A stretch of 64,000 nucleotides of DNA from [Pantoea] beijingensis (GCF_022647505.1 NZ_CP071409.1:1736001-1800000); one strand, 5' to 3'; shown: positions 1 to 11,383, counted from the stretch's first letter. The notes: generated from the sequence alone by a model not told the origin. Program-made: numbers and translations.

Positions 1-226
1 GAACAGGCGAGTTGGTGAGGGGGGCAACCTGCAATGTACTCACCAGAAATAAGATGAAATCTGCATATTGTCTTTTTTAAATCAGTTAATTGTCAGGGCC
101 AGAAATTATTTTTAAGACAATCGCTACAGTCTTGTCCGGGCTGCTTAGTGGATACTCCTGTGCATAATAAATATTTTTTTTGTGCATGCTGATGCACTTT
201 TGCTATCACACAGCCGGAGTCACCCT

Positions 227-1300
227 ATGAACCATCAACCGCGCGAAGAGATCCACTGGATCAATACGCTAAAAGGCGCCTGTATTTTATTGGTTGTTCT
301 CTATCATGTCGTATTACCTGGGTATGCAGATACGCTACAATATCTAAACGCAGGATTGTTTCCGGCCCATCTTTGGGTGCAGTTTAATTACGTGTTATCT
401 CCTCTGCGCATGCCAGCATTTTTCTTTGTTTCTGGCTTGCTCGCGGCCAATGCCATCGCCAATAAACCGTGGAAGAATGTCTTTACCGGCAGGGTGACGA
501 ATCTGTTTTATCTCTACATCTTGTGGGGAGTGATTCAGTGGTTATCCATTTATGGCATCTCGACCGAAATTACCGGACAGCGAATTTCATCTAATATTAA
601 CTCGTCGTATGCTCAATCCCCGCAAGAGTTTATTTCGTTGATGTTGCTGGCAATGAGTAGCTCCTGGTACCTCTATGCCCTGGGGTTATTCTTTTTGTTT
701 GCCAAGCTATTTCGCCAGCAGCGGTTGCCATTGATGCTGGTGGCGATACTGCTTAATTATGCCGCGCTGACTAAATTTATACCCGGCTGGGGGCCTGAAA
801 GTCTGTCGCAGTATTTTATTTTCTTCCTGCTCGGCGCATTTTACAGTGCATCGCTGATTCGTCTAAGTGAATGGCAGCGTGGCAATATCCTTCCTTGTCT
901 GGTGCTGATTGCGCTATCTGTATTGCATATTTGGGTTGGATTGGGAAGAAGCCTTTTTCTTTGCACATTAGCGATCCTGTTCTGCATCGCGGTCACGCGC
1001 AAATTAAATCACTATTTCGATATGAAGGCGCTGAACTGGATGGGGAAAAACACGCTGCAAATTTATGTGCTACACCGCATTTTTATTGAGTTTTTTGGTA
1101 TGACAGCCATTCTTTTTTCACTGAATCACCAGCTGTTTAACTACCCGCTGTTTTCTCTGATATGGGCGATTGGCTATCCTGTTGCAATGGTGGTTCTTTG
1201 CTCCTCCTGTTCCATGGTTGTCTGGACATTACTTAATCGCGGCATCGGGAAATCGCTGTTTATTTATCCTAAGTTATTACGCATCAAAACTGATGCGTAG
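227..1300 (+). CDS. YcfT-like membrane acyltransferase (acyltransferase 3 family)
   Basis: A polytopic inner-membrane protein of 357 residues, the same length as E. coli YcfT, which it resembles from the first residues (WINTLKGACILLVVLYH) to the end. The family transfers acyl groups to envelope sugars, but the substrate here is unknown. About ten hydrophobic segments are visible. The conserved N-terminal histidine (LYHVV) and the segment RMPAFFFVSGLL fit the family. The reading frame is open 45 bases further upstream, but I place the start at 227 because CGGAGT lies just before it and the known homologue begins there. It is convergent with putA. Family assignment is firm; the exact role is not. 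Confidence 0.8.
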   Translation: MNHQPREEIHWINTLKGACILLVVLYHVVLPGYADTLQYLNAGLFPAHLWVQFNYVLSPLRMPAFFFVSGLLAANAIANKPWKNVFTGRVTNLFYLYILWGVIQWLSIYGISTEITGQRISSNINSSYAQSPQEFISLMLLAMSSSWYLYALGLFFLFAKLFRQQRLPLMLVAILLNYAALTKFIPGWGPESLSQYFIFFLLGAFYSASLIRLSEWQRGNILPCLVLIALSVLHIWVGLGRSLFLCTLAILFCIAVTRKLNHYFDMKALNWMGKNTLQIYVLHRIFIEFFGMTAILFSLNHQLFNYPLFSLIWAIGYPVAMVVLCSSCSMVVWTLLNRGIGKSLFIYPKLLRIKTDA

Positions 1301-1335
1301 CGGAGTTGGGTGCCGGTATTGACTCTCTAAAACAG

Positions 1336-1359
1336 GGCGAAACCAGGACTGGTTTCGCC
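1336..1359 (-). terminator. Hairpin between convergent ycfT-like gene and putA
   Basis: A perfect 10-bp stem (GGCGAAACCA with its complement) with a 4-base loop lies between the two convergent stop codons. Read on the minus strand it is followed by CTGTTTTA, so it suits putA termination best; it may work in both directions. Confidence 0.6.
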
Positions 1360-1374
1360 TGATCGAGTAATGTC

Positions 1375-4300
1375 TTATCCAATAGTCATCAGACTGGCAT
1401 TCCCTCCTGCTGCTGCGGTATTCACGCTAAGGGAGCGTTCAAGCAACAGGCGTTCGAGTAGCAAATTGGTTTCACCACGGGCGAAGCCCTGGACCGAGAC
1501 GATTGGGCCGTCACGCTCGGCGACGTTGACGCAGACTTCGCGTAACTGATCGGCATCACCATGATAAATCACAGCATCGAACATCTCATGGCGAGCCAGC
1601 ACCTCTCGTGAAAAATCAATACGTCCCTGAACGGCACCGGGCAATGCGCTAAACAATGAACGGTGGAGCTCGTCATCTTGCCATAAGGCCCGGCTACCCG
1701 CACTGGTTACGGCTGCCAACTGGATCAATATATCGGTTTCGTTATCTGCCAGGCACAACACGCGTTCACGCGGGAGCAGGGCGAAAGTGTTGCGTTCACC
1801 GGTAGGGCCGGGCAGTAGGCGAAGGGTCCCTGTCTGTGCCAGCTCGCCGTAACGGTGGCAGATTTCTGCCAGTTTGTGGTTTTCCTTTGCCCACTCACTC
1901 AGAGCCTTGTGGGCATCCAGCAGCGCCGGGCGCATCCCCGCATCGACCGGACCATCCTGGCGGTTTAGCGTGACGCTTAAGGCGTCTGCAGGACGATGGG
2001 AAAGCAGTCGATAAAGATAAAGTGGACCACCAGCCTTCGGCCCGGTGCCAGATAAGCCTTCACCGCCAAAAGGTTGTACGCCAACCACCGCGCCAACAAT
2101 ATTACGGTTGACGTAGAGGTTACCGACTTTTGCGCTATTCACGACTTGGGTAATGGTTTCATCAATACGGGTATGTACGCCCATCGTGAGGCCATATCCG
2201 GATGCATTAATCTGCTCAACCAGTGCAGGCAAAGTATTACGTGTAAAACGAACTACGTGCAAAACCGGGCCGAAGACTTCTTTGTCCAAATCGCCTATGG
2301 CATTAAGCTCAATCAGTGTTGGCATGACAAAGGTGCCGTGGCTCCACTCTCTACTGTCCTGACGATTATCCTGCGCAGCCTGGTAGACCGTCAGACCTTT
2401 TGTCTGCATTGCCTGGATATGGCTATTTATCTTATCCTTCGCTTCGGTATCAATGACCGGACCAATGTCGGTTGAAAGCCGCTCGGGGTTCCCCATCCTG
2501 CACTCAGCCATCGCACCGCGCAGCATCTGTAGCGTATGATCGGCAACATCTTCCTGAATGCACAACAGACGCAGCGCTGAGCAGCGCTGACCTGCGCTGT
2601 CAAACGCAGACGCAACGATATCCATCACGACTTGTTCAGTGAGTGCAGACGAGTCGACAATCATGGCATTCATGCCGCCGGTTTCAGCAATCAGCGGAGT
2701 AGGGCGGCCGTTTTGATCGAGTCGTCCGGCTAGTTGACGCTGTAACTGTGTGGCGACGGCCGTTGAACCAGTAAACATGACGCCACGGACTCGCGGGTCC
2801 TGTGTGAGCTGTGCGCCAACGGTTTCGCCGCGTCCGGGAAGGAGCTGGATCACACCAACCGGTACGCCGGCATCCAGTAAAATATGAATGGCTTGAGCGG
2901 CGATTAACGGTGTTTGTTCGGCAGGTTTCGCCAGTACACTATTGCCGGCAGCCAGCGCCGCGGCTATTTGTCCGGTAAAAATAGCCAGCGGGAAGTTCCA
3001 TGGACTGATGCAAACCACTGGGCCAAGTGGGCGGTGAGTTTCATTATCAAAATCATCACGTACCTGACCAGCGTAATAGTGCAGAAAATCTACCGCCTCA
3101 CGTACTTCAGAAATAGCGTTGCTAAACGTTTTCCCCGCTTCACGTACCAGAATACCAATCAGATGTTGCATTTGGCTGTCCATCAGCATCGCGGCGCGTT
3201 CGAGAATTGCGGCGCGTTCCTGTGGAGGGGTAGCAAACCAGATAGAGCCTGCGTTGACTGCGGCATCAAGCGCCAGAGAAACTTCTTGTTCGGAGGCCTC
3301 ACGCACCTGACCGACGGTGTCGGTAGGGTCGGAAGGATTGAGGACCGGTTTCGTTTCTCCGGGAGCCAGTGCGCCATCAATAATCGGTTGTGTCAGCCAG
3401 GGCTGAGCTGCACTGTTCAGTAATGCGCTGGAAAGCGATGCCAAACGGTGTTCATTTGCCAGGTCCAGCCCGGTAGAGTTCTGGCGTTTACTGCCATAGA
3501 GATCGCGTGGTAGTGGGATCCTGGGATGGGGTAGGCCGACGGAACCTTCGCTGGCGGCGAGACTTTCTACCGTGCTGACTGGATCGGTGATGAGTTCATC
3601 AATGGGCACGGCAGTATCGGCAATACGATTCACAAAAGAGGTATTAGCACCGTTTTCCAGCAGGCGGCGTACCAGATAGGCCAGCAGGGTTTCATGAGTG
3701 CCTACGGGGGCATAGATGCGGCACGGACGATTCAGTTTGCCGTCAGCGACTTTGCCTACAACCTGCTCGTAAAGCGGTTCCCCCATTCCGTGCAGGCACT
3801 GGAATTCGTACTGCCCTGGATAATAATTATTACCTGCCAACTGGTAGATGGCCGCAAGCGTATGCGCGTTGTGGGTCGCAAATTGTGGATAAATCAAATT
3901 AGGAACCGACAGGAGCTTACGGGCGCAGGCCAGATAGGAGATATCGGTATAGACCTTTCGGGTATAGACCGGATACCCTTCAAGTCCTTCTATCTGGGCA
4001 CGCTTGATTTCACTATCCCAGTAGGCGCCTTTTACCAGACGGATCATCAGACGACGGCGACTGCGCTGCGCCAGGTCGATTAGAGAATCGATAACGAAAG
4101 GACAGCGCTTCTGGTATGCCTGGATAACGAAGCCGATCCCGTTCCAGCCTTCCAGTGCGGGTTCAAAGCACAGTTTTTCCAGTAAATCGAGAGAGAGTTC
4201 CAGCCTGTCGGCCTCTTCAGCATCGATATTAATTCCAATATCGTAGGCGCGTGCCTGCATCGTCAGGGATTTAAGAATAGGGTAGAGCTCGTCCATCACG

Positions 4301-5316
4301 CGATCGTATTGTGCTCGACTGTAACGCGGGTGTAATGCTGATAATTTGATGGAAATACCGGGACCTTCGTAAATACCGCGGCCATTGGAGGCTTTGCCGA
4401 TCGCATGAATGGCCTGCTGGTAGGAGATCAAATAGGCTTTGGCATCAGCGGCCGTCAGAGCGGCTTCGCCAAGCATATCGTAGGAGTAACTGAAGCCTTT
4501 CTCTTCCAGTTTCCGCGCGTTGGCAAGTGCTTCCGCTATTGTTTCACCGGTTACAAACTGCTCACCCATCAGTCGCATCGCCATATCCACACCTTTTCGA
4601 ATAAGCGGTTCGCCACTTTTACCAATAATGCGGTTTAGCGAGTGTGACAGGCTGGCTTCATTGTGGGTAGCGACCAGGCGCCCAGTAAACAGCAGGCCCC
4701 AGGTGGCCGCATTGACAAACATTGATGGGCTGCGGCCCAGATGCGATTGCCAGTTCCCCGTACTGATTTTGTCGCGGATCAACGCATCACGCGTCGGTTT
4801 ATCCGGAATGCGTAACAGCGCTTCAGCCAGGCACATCAGCGCAATGCCTTCCTGCGATGAGAGTGAAAACTCCTGTAGCAGACTTTGCACCATACCGGCT
4901 CGCCCCCCTGCGCTTTTCTGGTTGCGTAGTTTTTCTGCCAGGGTGTAGGCCAACTGTTGCGTTTTCACCGCCATGGCCCCGGGCAGACGAGCCTGCTCCA
5001 GCAGCATCGGTACGGCTTCGGGCTCCGGTCGCCGCCATGCGGAGGTAATAGCTGCACGCGTAACAGACTGCGGTAGTATTTGTTCAGCAAAATCGAGAAA
5101 AGGTTGGTGGGGGTCTTCCGGGAGCGTTTCATCGACATCGTTAACGGTCTGAATAGCCCCCTCCGGCAGCGCATCACCGGCTTCCAACTGCTCTAAGTAA
5201 TTAAATATCGCCTGTTTAATCAACCAGTGAGAGGTACGATCAATTTTTTGCGCTGCCAGCTTAATTCGGTCACGTGTCGCCTCATCCAGCTTGACGCCCA
5301 TTGTGGTTGTTGCCAT
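1375..5316 (-). CDS. putA: Bifunctional proline dehydrogenase / P5C dehydrogenase and put repressor
   Basis: PutA oxidises proline to pyrroline-5-carboxylate with FAD and then to glutamate with NAD, at the inner membrane; without proline it represses the put genes. Domains in order: a ribbon-helix-helix DNA-binding segment (about residues 1-47, [14 protein letters not shown]), the proline dehydrogenase barrel (about 230-570), the aldehyde dehydrogenase (about 620-1120) with catalytic Cys in AGQRCSAL, and the C-terminal tail. It has 1313 residues against about 1320 in E. coli. The frame extends 18 codons upstream, but ATG 5316 has a GAGAGGGA ribosome site and matches the known N-terminus. It is divergent from putP across a shared control region. 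Confidence 0.97.
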   Translation of the reverse strand: MATTTMGVKLDEATRDRIKLAAQKIDRTSHWLIKQAIFNYLEQLEAGDALPEGAIQTVNDVDETLPEDPHQPFLDFAEQILPQSVTRAAITSAWRRPEPEAVPMLLEQARLPGAMAVKTQQLAYTLAEKLRNQKSAGGRAGMVQSLLQEFSLSSQEGIALMCLAEALLRIPDKPTRDALIRDKISTGNWQSHLGRSPSMFVNAATWGLLFTGRLVATHNEASLSHSLNRIIGKSGEPLIRKGVDMAMRLMGEQFVTGETIAEALANARKLEEKGFSYSYDMLGEAALTAADAKAYLISYQQAIHAIGKASNGRGIYEGPGISIKLSALHPRYSRAQYDRVMDELYPILKSLTMQARAYDIGINIDAEEADRLELSLDLLEKLCFEPALEGWNGIGFVIQAYQKRCPFVIDSLIDLAQRSRRRLMIRLVKGAYWDSEIKRAQIEGLEGYPVYTRKVYTDISYLACARKLLSVPNLIYPQFATHNAHTLAAIYQLAGNNYYPGQYEFQCLHGMGEPLYEQVVGKVADGKLNRPCRIYAPVGTHETLLAYLVRRLLENGANTSFVNRIADTAVPIDELITDPVSTVESLAASEGSVGLPHPRIPLPRDLYGSKRQNSTGLDLANEHRLASLSSALLNSAAQPWLTQPIIDGALAPGETKPVLNPSDPTDTVGQVREASEQEVSLALDAAVNAGSIWFATPPQERAAILERAAMLMDSQMQHLIGILVREAGKTFSNAISEVREAVDFLHYYAGQVRDDFDNETHRPLGPVVCISPWNFPLAIFTGQIAAALAAGNSVLAKPAEQTPLIAAQAIHILLDAGVPVGVIQLLPGRGETVGAQLTQDPRVRGVMFTGSTAVATQLQRQLAGRLDQNGRPTPLIAETGGMNAMIVDSSALTEQVVMDIVASAFDSAGQRCSALRLLCIQEDVADHTLQMLRGAMAECRMGNPERLSTDIGPVIDTEAKDKINSHIQAMQTKGLTVYQAAQDNRQDSREWSHGTFVMPTLIELNAIGDLDKEVFGPVLHVVRFTRNTLPALVEQINASGYGLTMGVHTRIDETITQVVNSAKVGNLYVNRNIVGAVVGVQPFGGEGLSGTGPKAGGPLYLYRLLSHRPADALSVTLNRQDGPVDAGMRPALLDAHKALSEWAKENHKLAEICHRYGELAQTGTLRLLPGPTGERNTFALLPRERVLCLADNETDILIQLAAVTSAGSRALWQDDELHRSLFSALPGAVQGRIDFSREVLARHEMFDAVIYHGDADQLREVCVNVAERDGPIVSVQGFARGETNLLLERLLLERSLSVNTAAAGGNASLMTIG

Positions 5317-5388
5317 GGCTTTAGTCCCTCTCAATTTAAACATTAGCGGTGTTGATTGCGCTTTGCCCAATTATTGACCATGTGTGGG

Positions 5389-5606
5389 GTTGCACGCACA
5401 TCTGCGCAGCAATATCACTTATGTTGCAACTTTGTGCAACCATGTTAAATGTGACACCGTTAACAATGTGAGAAATCAGGCAAACTTACGATTATTCCTT
5501 TTTTAAATTCCGTTAGAACAAAATCTAAAACGATTTAAGGACCGGTATTTCCAGGAAATAGTACTTTTATGAAGGTGCAACTCGGAAGTTTGTGAGCCAG
5601 TGCAAC
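5389..5606. promoter_or_regulatory. Shared putA-putP control region with five PutA-type operator motifs
   Basis: The 478-base gap between putA and putP holds five exact copies of GTTGCA or its complement TGCAAC: 5389-5394, 5423-5428, 5435-5440, 5576-5581 and 5601-5606. GTTGCA is the core recognised by the PutA ribbon-helix-helix domain in E. coli, where the put intergenic region also has several such operators. The second and third copies face each other. No other gene is visible in the gap. Confidence 0.75.
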
Positions 5607-5794
5607 CTCCTGGTATTTTTAATGTAATGGTGCGTGAATAAGCCGTTATTGATGTGTTAAATCGTTGGCGTGCCTGTTTTATTTCCGGCAGGATAACGCG
5701 CTTCAGGATTGAAGGGGTGCTGATGTCACATTCAGGTGGCTAAACAAATCCCTTCGCTTCCTCTGTATAAACCGATAATAAATGGAGAAATGGG

Positions 5795-7279
5795 ATGACA
5801 GTAAGTACACCGATGATGGTGACCTTTATTGTTTATATATTTGGCATGGTGCTGATTGGTTTTATTGCCTACCGATCTACCCGGAATTTTGACGATTATA
5901 TTTTGGGTGGGCGTAGCCTGGGTAGCGTGGTGACCGCGCTTTCTGCGGGGGCGTCCGATATGAGCGGTTGGCTACTAATGGGGTTGCCTGGTGCGATATT
6001 CCTTTCCGGAATTTCGGAGAGTTGGATCGCGATTGGTCTGACGATTGGGGCCTGGCTTAACTGGAAGATTGTGGCCGGTCGCCTTCGCGTTCAGACTGAA
6101 CACCACAATAACGCATTGACCTTACCAGACTTCTTCTCCAGCCGTTTTGAAGATAACAGTAAGCTCCTGCGCATTATCTCTGCCATCGTTATCCTGGTCT
6201 TTTTTACCATCTACTGTGCATCCGGTATTGTGGCCGGAGCTCGCCTGTTTGAAAGTACGTTTGGTATGAGTTACACCACCGCATTATGGGCCGGTGCAGC
6301 TGCCACTATTGTCTATACCTTTGTCGGCGGATTCCTTGCCGTTAGCTGGACAGACACGGTACAGGCCAGCCTGATGATTTTTGCGCTAATTCTGACGCCA
6401 GTCATTGTGATAGTGGCCGTAGGCGGCATGAGCGATGCGTTAAAAGTTATTGAGGCAAAAAGCATTGAAAACCTGAATATGCTGAAAGGGCTGGATTTTG
6501 TTGCGGTTATCTCTTTGCTGGGATGGGGGCTGGGTTATTTCGGGCAACCCCATATCCTGGCCCGCTTTATGGCTGCCGATTCCCACCGTTCTATCCGCAC
6601 CGCACGACGCATTGGTATGACATGGATGATTCTGTGTCTTGCCGGTGCCGTGGCGGTTGGTTTCTTTGGTATCGCCTATTTCCAGAACCATCCTGAGCAG
6701 GCTGGGGGCGTCTCTGAAAATGGCGAACGTATTTTCATAGAACTGGCACGAATTCTGTTTAATCCATGGATTGCCGGAATTTTGCTCTCGGCCATTCTGG
6801 CGGCTGTAATGTCGACACTGAGCTGCCAGTTGCTGGTGTGCTCTAGCGCATTGACTGAAGATCTGTACAAAAACTTCCTGCGTAAAAATGCCAGCCAATA
6901 CGAACTGGTTTGGGTCGGACGTATGATGGTGCTGCTGGTGGCTGTCATTGCTATCGTGCTGGCTTCCGATCCTAACAACCGCGTGCTGGGGCTGGTGAGC
7001 TATGCTTGGGCCGGTTTTGGTGCGGCGTTTGGCCCGGTCGTTCTGTTTTCCGTGTGTTGGTCGCGTATGACCCGCAATGGGGCGCTGGTCGGCATGGTGG
7101 TGGGCGCTGCCACAGTCTTGCTATGGAAACAATATGGCTGGCTGGAGCTTTATGAAATCATCCCTGGTTTTATTTTTTCCAGCGTGGCGATTGTGGTCGT
7201 CAGTTTGCTGGGGCGTGCGCCTTCAGCTGAGGCGCAACAACGTTTTGCCGCCGCTGAAGCGGAATTTAATGCTGATTAA
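5795..7279 (+). CDS. putP: Sodium/proline symporter
   Basis: High-affinity proline uptake coupled to sodium, in the inner membrane, feeding PutA. The 494-residue protein is of the sodium:solute symporter family (SSF), with about 13 hydrophobic segments. The conserved region GASDMSGWLLMGLPGA near residues 52-67 carries the aspartate tied to sodium binding in E. coli PutP. The start ATG follows TGGAGAAATGGG. It is divergent from putA, with which it would be co-repressed by PutA. Length is close to the 502 of E. coli. Confidence 0.97.
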   Translation: MTVSTPMMVTFIVYIFGMVLIGFIAYRSTRNFDDYILGGRSLGSVVTALSAGASDMSGWLLMGLPGAIFLSGISESWIAIGLTIGAWLNWKIVAGRLRVQTEHHNNALTLPDFFSSRFEDNSKLLRIISAIVILVFFTIYCASGIVAGARLFESTFGMSYTTALWAGAAATIVYTFVGGFLAVSWTDTVQASLMIFALILTPVIVIVAVGGMSDALKVIEAKSIENLNMLKGLDFVAVISLLGWGLGYFGQPHILARFMAADSHRSIRTARRIGMTWMILCLAGAVAVGFFGIAYFQNHPEQAGGVSENGERIFIELARILFNPWIAGILLSAILAAVMSTLSCQLLVCSSALTEDLYKNFLRKNASQYELVWVGRMMVLLVAVIAIVLASDPNNRVLGLVSYAWAGFGAAFGPVVLFSVCWSRMTRNGALVGMVVGAATVLLWKQYGWLELYEIIPGFIFSSVAIVVVSLLGRAPSAEAQQRFAAAEAEFNAD

Positions 7280-7299
7280 CTCCTGATGTTAAGTCTGAA

Positions 7300-7325
7300 G
7301 AGCCCGCCTGTAGCGGGCTCTTTTT
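7300..7325 (+). terminator. Intrinsic terminator of putP
   Basis: An 8-bp GC-rich stem (GAGCCCGC and its complement) with a 5-base loop, followed by TTTTT, 20 bases after the putP stop codon. Confidence 0.9.
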
Positions 7326-7383
7326 CATTATGTAGCCAGCAAATTACGAAAATTGCCAAGTCACCTCTTGTATTTCCCACCTC

Positions 7384-7402
7384 GTTAATGATAATCAATA
7401 TC
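7384..7402. promoter_or_regulatory. Fur box upstream of efeUOB
   Basis: The 19 bases match the Fur consensus (GATAATGATAATCATTATC) at 17 positions by eye. The site lies 58 bases before the efeU start codon, which fits iron repression of the operon. Confidence 0.8.
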
Positions 7403-7460
7403 GTTCTGATTTACCCTTCTTTACTTCTTTTGACCGAGTTTCACTTTTGAGGTGCCAGGC

Positions 7461-8294
7461 ATGTTTGTCCCTTTTCTCATTATGCTGCGTGAAGGATTAG
7501 AGGCAGCACTGATTGTCAGCCTGATTGCCAGCTATCTCAAACGAACCCAACGTTCTCGCTGGTTTGGTGCAATGTGGGGCGGCGTATTCATTGCTGCCGC
7601 ACTGTGTTTAGCGTTCGGTGTGTTTATCAATGAAACCACCGGTGAATTTCCGCAGAAAGAACAGGAACTTTTTGAGGGGTTGGTGGCGGTTATTGCAGTC
7701 TGCATTCTTACCTGGATGGTGTTCTGGATGCGCAAAGCTGCACGTAATGTCAAAGCCCAGTTAGAAGATGCCGTGGACCATGCTCTGCAAAAGGGAAATC
7801 ACAATGGCTGGGCGCTGGTGTTTATGGTGTTTCTGGCTGTCGCGCGCGAAGGCCTTGAATCCGTCTTCTTCTTGCTGGCCGCTTTTCAGCAGGATGTTGG
7901 CATGGGGCCCCCGTTAGGTGCGATGTTAGGGCTGGCTACAGCGGTTGTTTTGGGGATGCTGCTTTATTGGGGAGGCGTACGCTTAAACCTGGCGAAGTTT
8001 TTCAAATGGACCAGCTTGTTTATTTTGTTTGTGGCGGCAGGTCTTGCAGCCAGCGCCATCCGTGCATTTCACGAAGCCGGGTTGTGGAATCAATTTCAGA
8101 ATACGGCATTCGATTTCAGCCAATCTCTCTCAACGCATACCGTTTTTGGCACGTTACTGGAAGGTATTTTGGGCTACCAGGAAGCGCCAACCGTGAGTGA
8201 AGTCGCGGTGTACTTTATCTATTTGATTCCGGCGCTGCTGCTTTTCATTTTGCCAGCACGCCCGACGGCCTCAGCCGCGCGAACCGCGCGCTAA
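7461..8294 (+). CDS. efeU: Ferrous iron permease EfeU
   Basis: Inner-membrane permease of the acid-induced ferrous iron uptake system EfeUOB, of the Ftr1/OFeT family. It has 277 residues and about seven membrane segments. Both family signature motifs are present: REGLEAAL near residue 10 and REGLESVF near residue 130, whose glutamates bind iron. I use ATG 7461 rather than the in-frame GTG 9 bases upstream because GAGGTG serves as the ribosome site and the known protein starts MFVPFLIML. It is the first gene of efeUOB. The gene is intact here, unlike the frameshifted copy in E. coli K-12. Confidence 0.96.
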   Translation: MFVPFLIMLREGLEAALIVSLIASYLKRTQRSRWFGAMWGGVFIAAALCLAFGVFINETTGEFPQKEQELFEGLVAVIAVCILTWMVFWMRKAARNVKAQLEDAVDHALQKGNHNGWALVFMVFLAVAREGLESVFFLLAAFQQDVGMGPPLGAMLGLATAVVLGMLLYWGGVRLNLAKFFKWTSLFILFVAAGLAASAIRAFHEAGLWNQFQNTAFDFSQSLSTHTVFGTLLEGILGYQEAPTVSEVAVYFIYLIPALLLFILPARPTASAARTAR

Positions 8295-8350
8295 GCTACT
8301 GACAGCGCGCCTTACGCCGCGCATATTCGTGACTTTGACAGGGAATTACT

Positions 8351-9478
8351 ATGACTATTCGTTTCCGCCGTAAGGCGCTCTGCCTTGCACTGTTGACGCT
8401 GTCTTCGGCGTCAGGGGCCGCCATGGCTGCCGATGTACCCCAGGTTAATATCAGCGTCAATGATAAACAGTGCGATCCGATGACACTGACTGTCAACGCC
8501 GGTAAAACCCAGTTCATTATCAAAAATAACAGTATGAAAGGGGTGGAGTGGGAGATCCTGAAAGGCGTGATGGTTGTAGAAGAACGCGAAAATATTGCGC
8601 CAGGATTCACTCAAAAAATGACGGCAAACCTTGAAGCCGGCGAATATGATATGACGTGTGGGCTGTTGAGCAATCCCAAAGGTAAACTAATCGTCAGTGC
8701 AACGGGTGAAAAAGCAAATGATGGTAAATCCGACGTGCTGCAGCTGGTAGGACCCATTGCCGAATATAAAGTTTACGTGACCAAAGAGGTCGATCAACTG
8801 GTCACTGGGACCAAAGCCTTCACTGATGCGATAAAAGCGGGTGATATAGAGAAAGCCAAAGCATTATTTGCTCCAACACGTCAGCATTATGAGCGCATAG
8901 AACCGATCGCGGAATTGTTCTCCGATCTGGATGGCAGTATTGATGCCCGCGAAGATGATTACGAGAAGAAGGCCGAAGATCCGAACTTTACCGGATTCCA
9001 CCGTTTGGAGAAGGTGCTATTTGGCGATAACACCACCAAGGGAACGGAAGAGTATGCCGACCGTTTATACAAAGACACGCAAGAGTTGCAGGTGCGTATC
9101 AATGAGTTGGCATTTCCTCCGGGCAAAGTTGTGGGTGGTGCGGCAGGTTTGATTGAAGAAGTCGCGTCCAGCAAAATCTCGGGTGAGGAAGATCGTTATA
9201 GCCGTACCGATCTGTGGGACTTCCAGGCAAATATTGATGGTGCCCAAAAAATTGTGAACCTGCTGCGTCCGTTGCTTGAGAAAGCGAATCCTCAATTATT
9301 AACAAAAGTGGATGGTAACTTCAAAAAAGTGGATGCGGTTCTTGCCAAATACCGCACGCAAACGGGATTTGAGTCTTACGATAAGCTTACAACAGCCGAT
9401 CGCAATGCAATGAAGGGCCCTGTTACGGCGTTGGCTGAAGATCTTGCTTTGCTTCGTGGAACCTTAGGTCTGGACTAA
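8351..9478 (+). CDS. efeO: Periplasmic iron-binding protein EfeO
   Basis: Second component of the EfeUOB iron importer; it binds iron in the periplasm and works with EfeB and EfeU. It has 375 residues, as in E. coli. A Sec signal peptide is clear ([20 protein letters not shown], cleavage near residue 27). It is followed by a cupredoxin-like domain (about 30-120) and a helical imelysin/M75-type domain (about 140-375) with the HxxE metal motif in [10 protein letters not shown]. It lies 56 bases after efeU and 6 bases before efeB, so one operon. Confidence 0.96.
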   Translation: MTIRFRRKALCLALLTLSSASGAAMAADVPQVNISVNDKQCDPMTLTVNAGKTQFIIKNNSMKGVEWEILKGVMVVEERENIAPGFTQKMTANLEAGEYDMTCGLLSNPKGKLIVSATGEKANDGKSDVLQLVGPIAEYKVYVTKEVDQLVTGTKAFTDAIKAGDIEKAKALFAPTRQHYERIEPIAELFSDLDGSIDAREDDYEKKAEDPNFTGFHRLEKVLFGDNTTKGTEEYADRLYKDTQELQVRINELAFPPGKVVGGAAGLIEEVASSKISGEEDRYSRTDLWDFQANIDGAQKIVNLLRPLLEKANPQLLTKVDGNFKKVDAVLAKYRTQTGFESYDKLTTADRNAMKGPVTALAEDLALLRGTLGLD

Positions 9479-9484
9479 TTCGTC

Positions 9485-10768
9485 ATGGATAAAGAATTGG
9501 ACGCGACGTTACCGTCGCGTCGTCGTTTACTCAAAGGGATGGGCATTCTGAGTGGTGCCCTGGCAGTGGGCGGCGGCTGTCCGGTCGCCGCTGCTACCCC
9601 TGAAGATAAGTCGTTTTCACCGGGTGCGTTGTCGCCGAATGCACGGATGGAGCAACAGCCTTTTTATGGTGTGCATCAAGCGGGTATTGTGACGCCGCAA
9701 CAGGCGTCAATGATGTTGGTATCTTTTGATGTATTGGCTGCGGATAAAAACGATCTTGAGCGGCTATTCCGGTTGCTGACCGATCGTATCGCTTTCCTCA
9801 CGACCGGAGGAAAAGCTCCCCAGGTGAGTAATCCACAATTGCCACCGATGGACTCCGGTATTCTCGGCGATAACATCTATCCTGATAATCTCACCATCAC
9901 CGTCTCGGTTGGCGCCTCTCTTTTTGACGGGCGCTTCGGCCTGCAAGCTCATAAACCGCTAAAACTGGAAACCATGAAGCGTTTCCCTAACGACGCGCTG
10001 GATACCCGCCTGTGTCACGGTGATGTACTGCTGCAGATTTGTGCCAATACTAACGATACGGTCATCCATGCGCTAAGGGATATTATTAAGCATTCGCCCG
10101 ATCTGCTGAGCGTACGCTGGCGACGTGAAGGATTTATTTCCGATCATGCTGCCCGCAGTAAAGGAAAGGAGACGCCGATTAACCTGCTGGGTTTTAAGGA
10201 TGGAACCGCGAATCCCAATACGGCTGACCAGCCGCTGATGAATAACATTCTGTGGGTGAGTGCGGAGCAGGGGGAACCGGGCTGGGCTACGCACGGAAGT
10301 TACCAGGCGACACGTATTATTCAGTTTCATGTAGAATTTTGGGACCGCACCCCGCTACGTGAGCAGCAGACTATTTTTGGTCGGGAAAAGCACAGCGGAG
10401 CGCCGCTTGGCATGAAATATGAGCATGATGTTCCGGACTATTTACAGGATCCGGACGGTGTGACCATTCCACTCGATGCGCATATTCGTCTGGCCAATCC
10501 ACGCACGCTGGCGACGCAAAACAGTTTGATGCTGCGGCGGGGATACAGTTATTCGTTGGGCGTCTCTCAGGCGGGGCAGCTTGATATGGGGCTGTTATTC
10601 GTCTGCTATCAGCATGATTTAGAAAAAGGTTTTTTGTCCGTTCAGCAGCGCTTAAACGGTGAGGCGCTGGAAGAATATATAAAGCCTATCGGCGGCGGTT
10701 ATTTTTTTGTTTTACCCGGCGTACCCGACGATAAACATTTTCTGGGGCAGACGTTACTCGAAGCCTGA
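9485..10768 (+). CDS. efeB: Deferrochelatase / DyP-type haem peroxidase EfeB
   Basis: Periplasmic haem-dependent peroxidase of the DyP family, third component of EfeUOB; the E. coli protein has been reported to release iron from haem and to oxidise substrates at low pH. It has 427 residues. A Tat signal is visible ([10 protein letters not shown] around residues 11-20, then a hydrophobic stretch), so it should be exported folded with haem. The family motif GFKDGTANP (GxxDG) is intact near residue 235. It closes the efeUOB operon and is followed by a terminator hairpin. Confidence 0.96.
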   Translation: MDKELDATLPSRRRLLKGMGILSGALAVGGGCPVAAATPEDKSFSPGALSPNARMEQQPFYGVHQAGIVTPQQASMMLVSFDVLAADKNDLERLFRLLTDRIAFLTTGGKAPQVSNPQLPPMDSGILGDNIYPDNLTITVSVGASLFDGRFGLQAHKPLKLETMKRFPNDALDTRLCHGDVLLQICANTNDTVIHALRDIIKHSPDLLSVRWRREGFISDHAARSKGKETPINLLGFKDGTANPNTADQPLMNNILWVSAEQGEPGWATHGSYQATRIIQFHVEFWDRTPLREQQTIFGREKHSGAPLGMKYEHDVPDYLQDPDGVTIPLDAHIRLANPRTLATQNSLMLRRGYSYSLGVSQAGQLDMGLLFVCYQHDLEKGFLSVQQRLNGEALEEYIKPIGGGYFFVLPGVPDDKHFLGQTLLEA

Positions 10769-10779
10769 GAGGTTATCCT

Positions 10780-10817
10780 TAGCCATTCGTTCATCGTTGA
10801 ATGACTGGCTATTTTTT
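10780..10817 (+). terminator. Terminator of efeUOB
   Basis: An inverted repeat (TAGCCATTCGTTCA with a near-perfect complement, two mismatches) with a short loop, followed by ATTTTTTAAT, 12 bases after the efeB stop. Confidence 0.75.
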
Positions 10818-11188
10818 AATCTATTTCTGGCGCTCTTTCGTTTGTCACGCTTTGATACGAATTATCTGATTGCCTTAGATAACGTGAGTTTGAATAAACG
10901 TTTTGATTTTTAATGTTTTTTTTATTCGATTAAAAATAGACTTTTATCCCTGAGCTTATTTTTTTCAAAAATGACGTAAAATTAATGTTGCAAATTGGGC
11001 GGGAACTGTTGCATTTTAATCAGTAACGGTAGTCAGATGATTTTAAACATAACGCCATTCAGAATAATGGATGTTGTGATTATCGGGAGGGGAATGACGC
11101 AAGTCCGTATTCCATCCGTCATTTGATAAGCCAATATGGCTAACACCGACGCAACTTCAGGTATCATGGGTATATATGGAGATCGCGA

Positions 11189-11383
11189 ATGGATAAGTCC
11201 TCTATGGGACATGAGTCTGATAAAGTGTTTACCATCGCTTTTTCTCGCGAGGATATTTTCTCCTCAATCGTTTTCCTTCTCTTCTTATTTCTTTCATTTC
11301 AATTAAAACATGCATTATTTTCTGGTGCGCAGACTCGCTTCGGCCTTTTTGCGGACTTTTATCAACGGCTATACAAGGCTTAA
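11189..11383 (+). CDS. Possible small membrane protein, 64 residues
   Basis: I do not recognise this ORF. It begins with ATG preceded by TGGAGATCGCGA, a good ribosome site at normal spacing, and encodes one strongly hydrophobic stretch (SSIVFLLFLFLSFQL, residues 25-39) with polar ends, as in a single-pass membrane protein. It lies in the 700-base AT-rich gap between efeB and phoH on the same strand as both. The rest of the gap (10818-11188) is AT-rich with no other convincing gene, and phoH promoter elements could overlap the ORF. It may be chance. Confidence 0.35.
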   Translation: MDKSSMGHESDKVFTIAFSREDIFSSIVFLLFLFLSFQLKHALFSGAQTRFGLFADFYQRLYKA

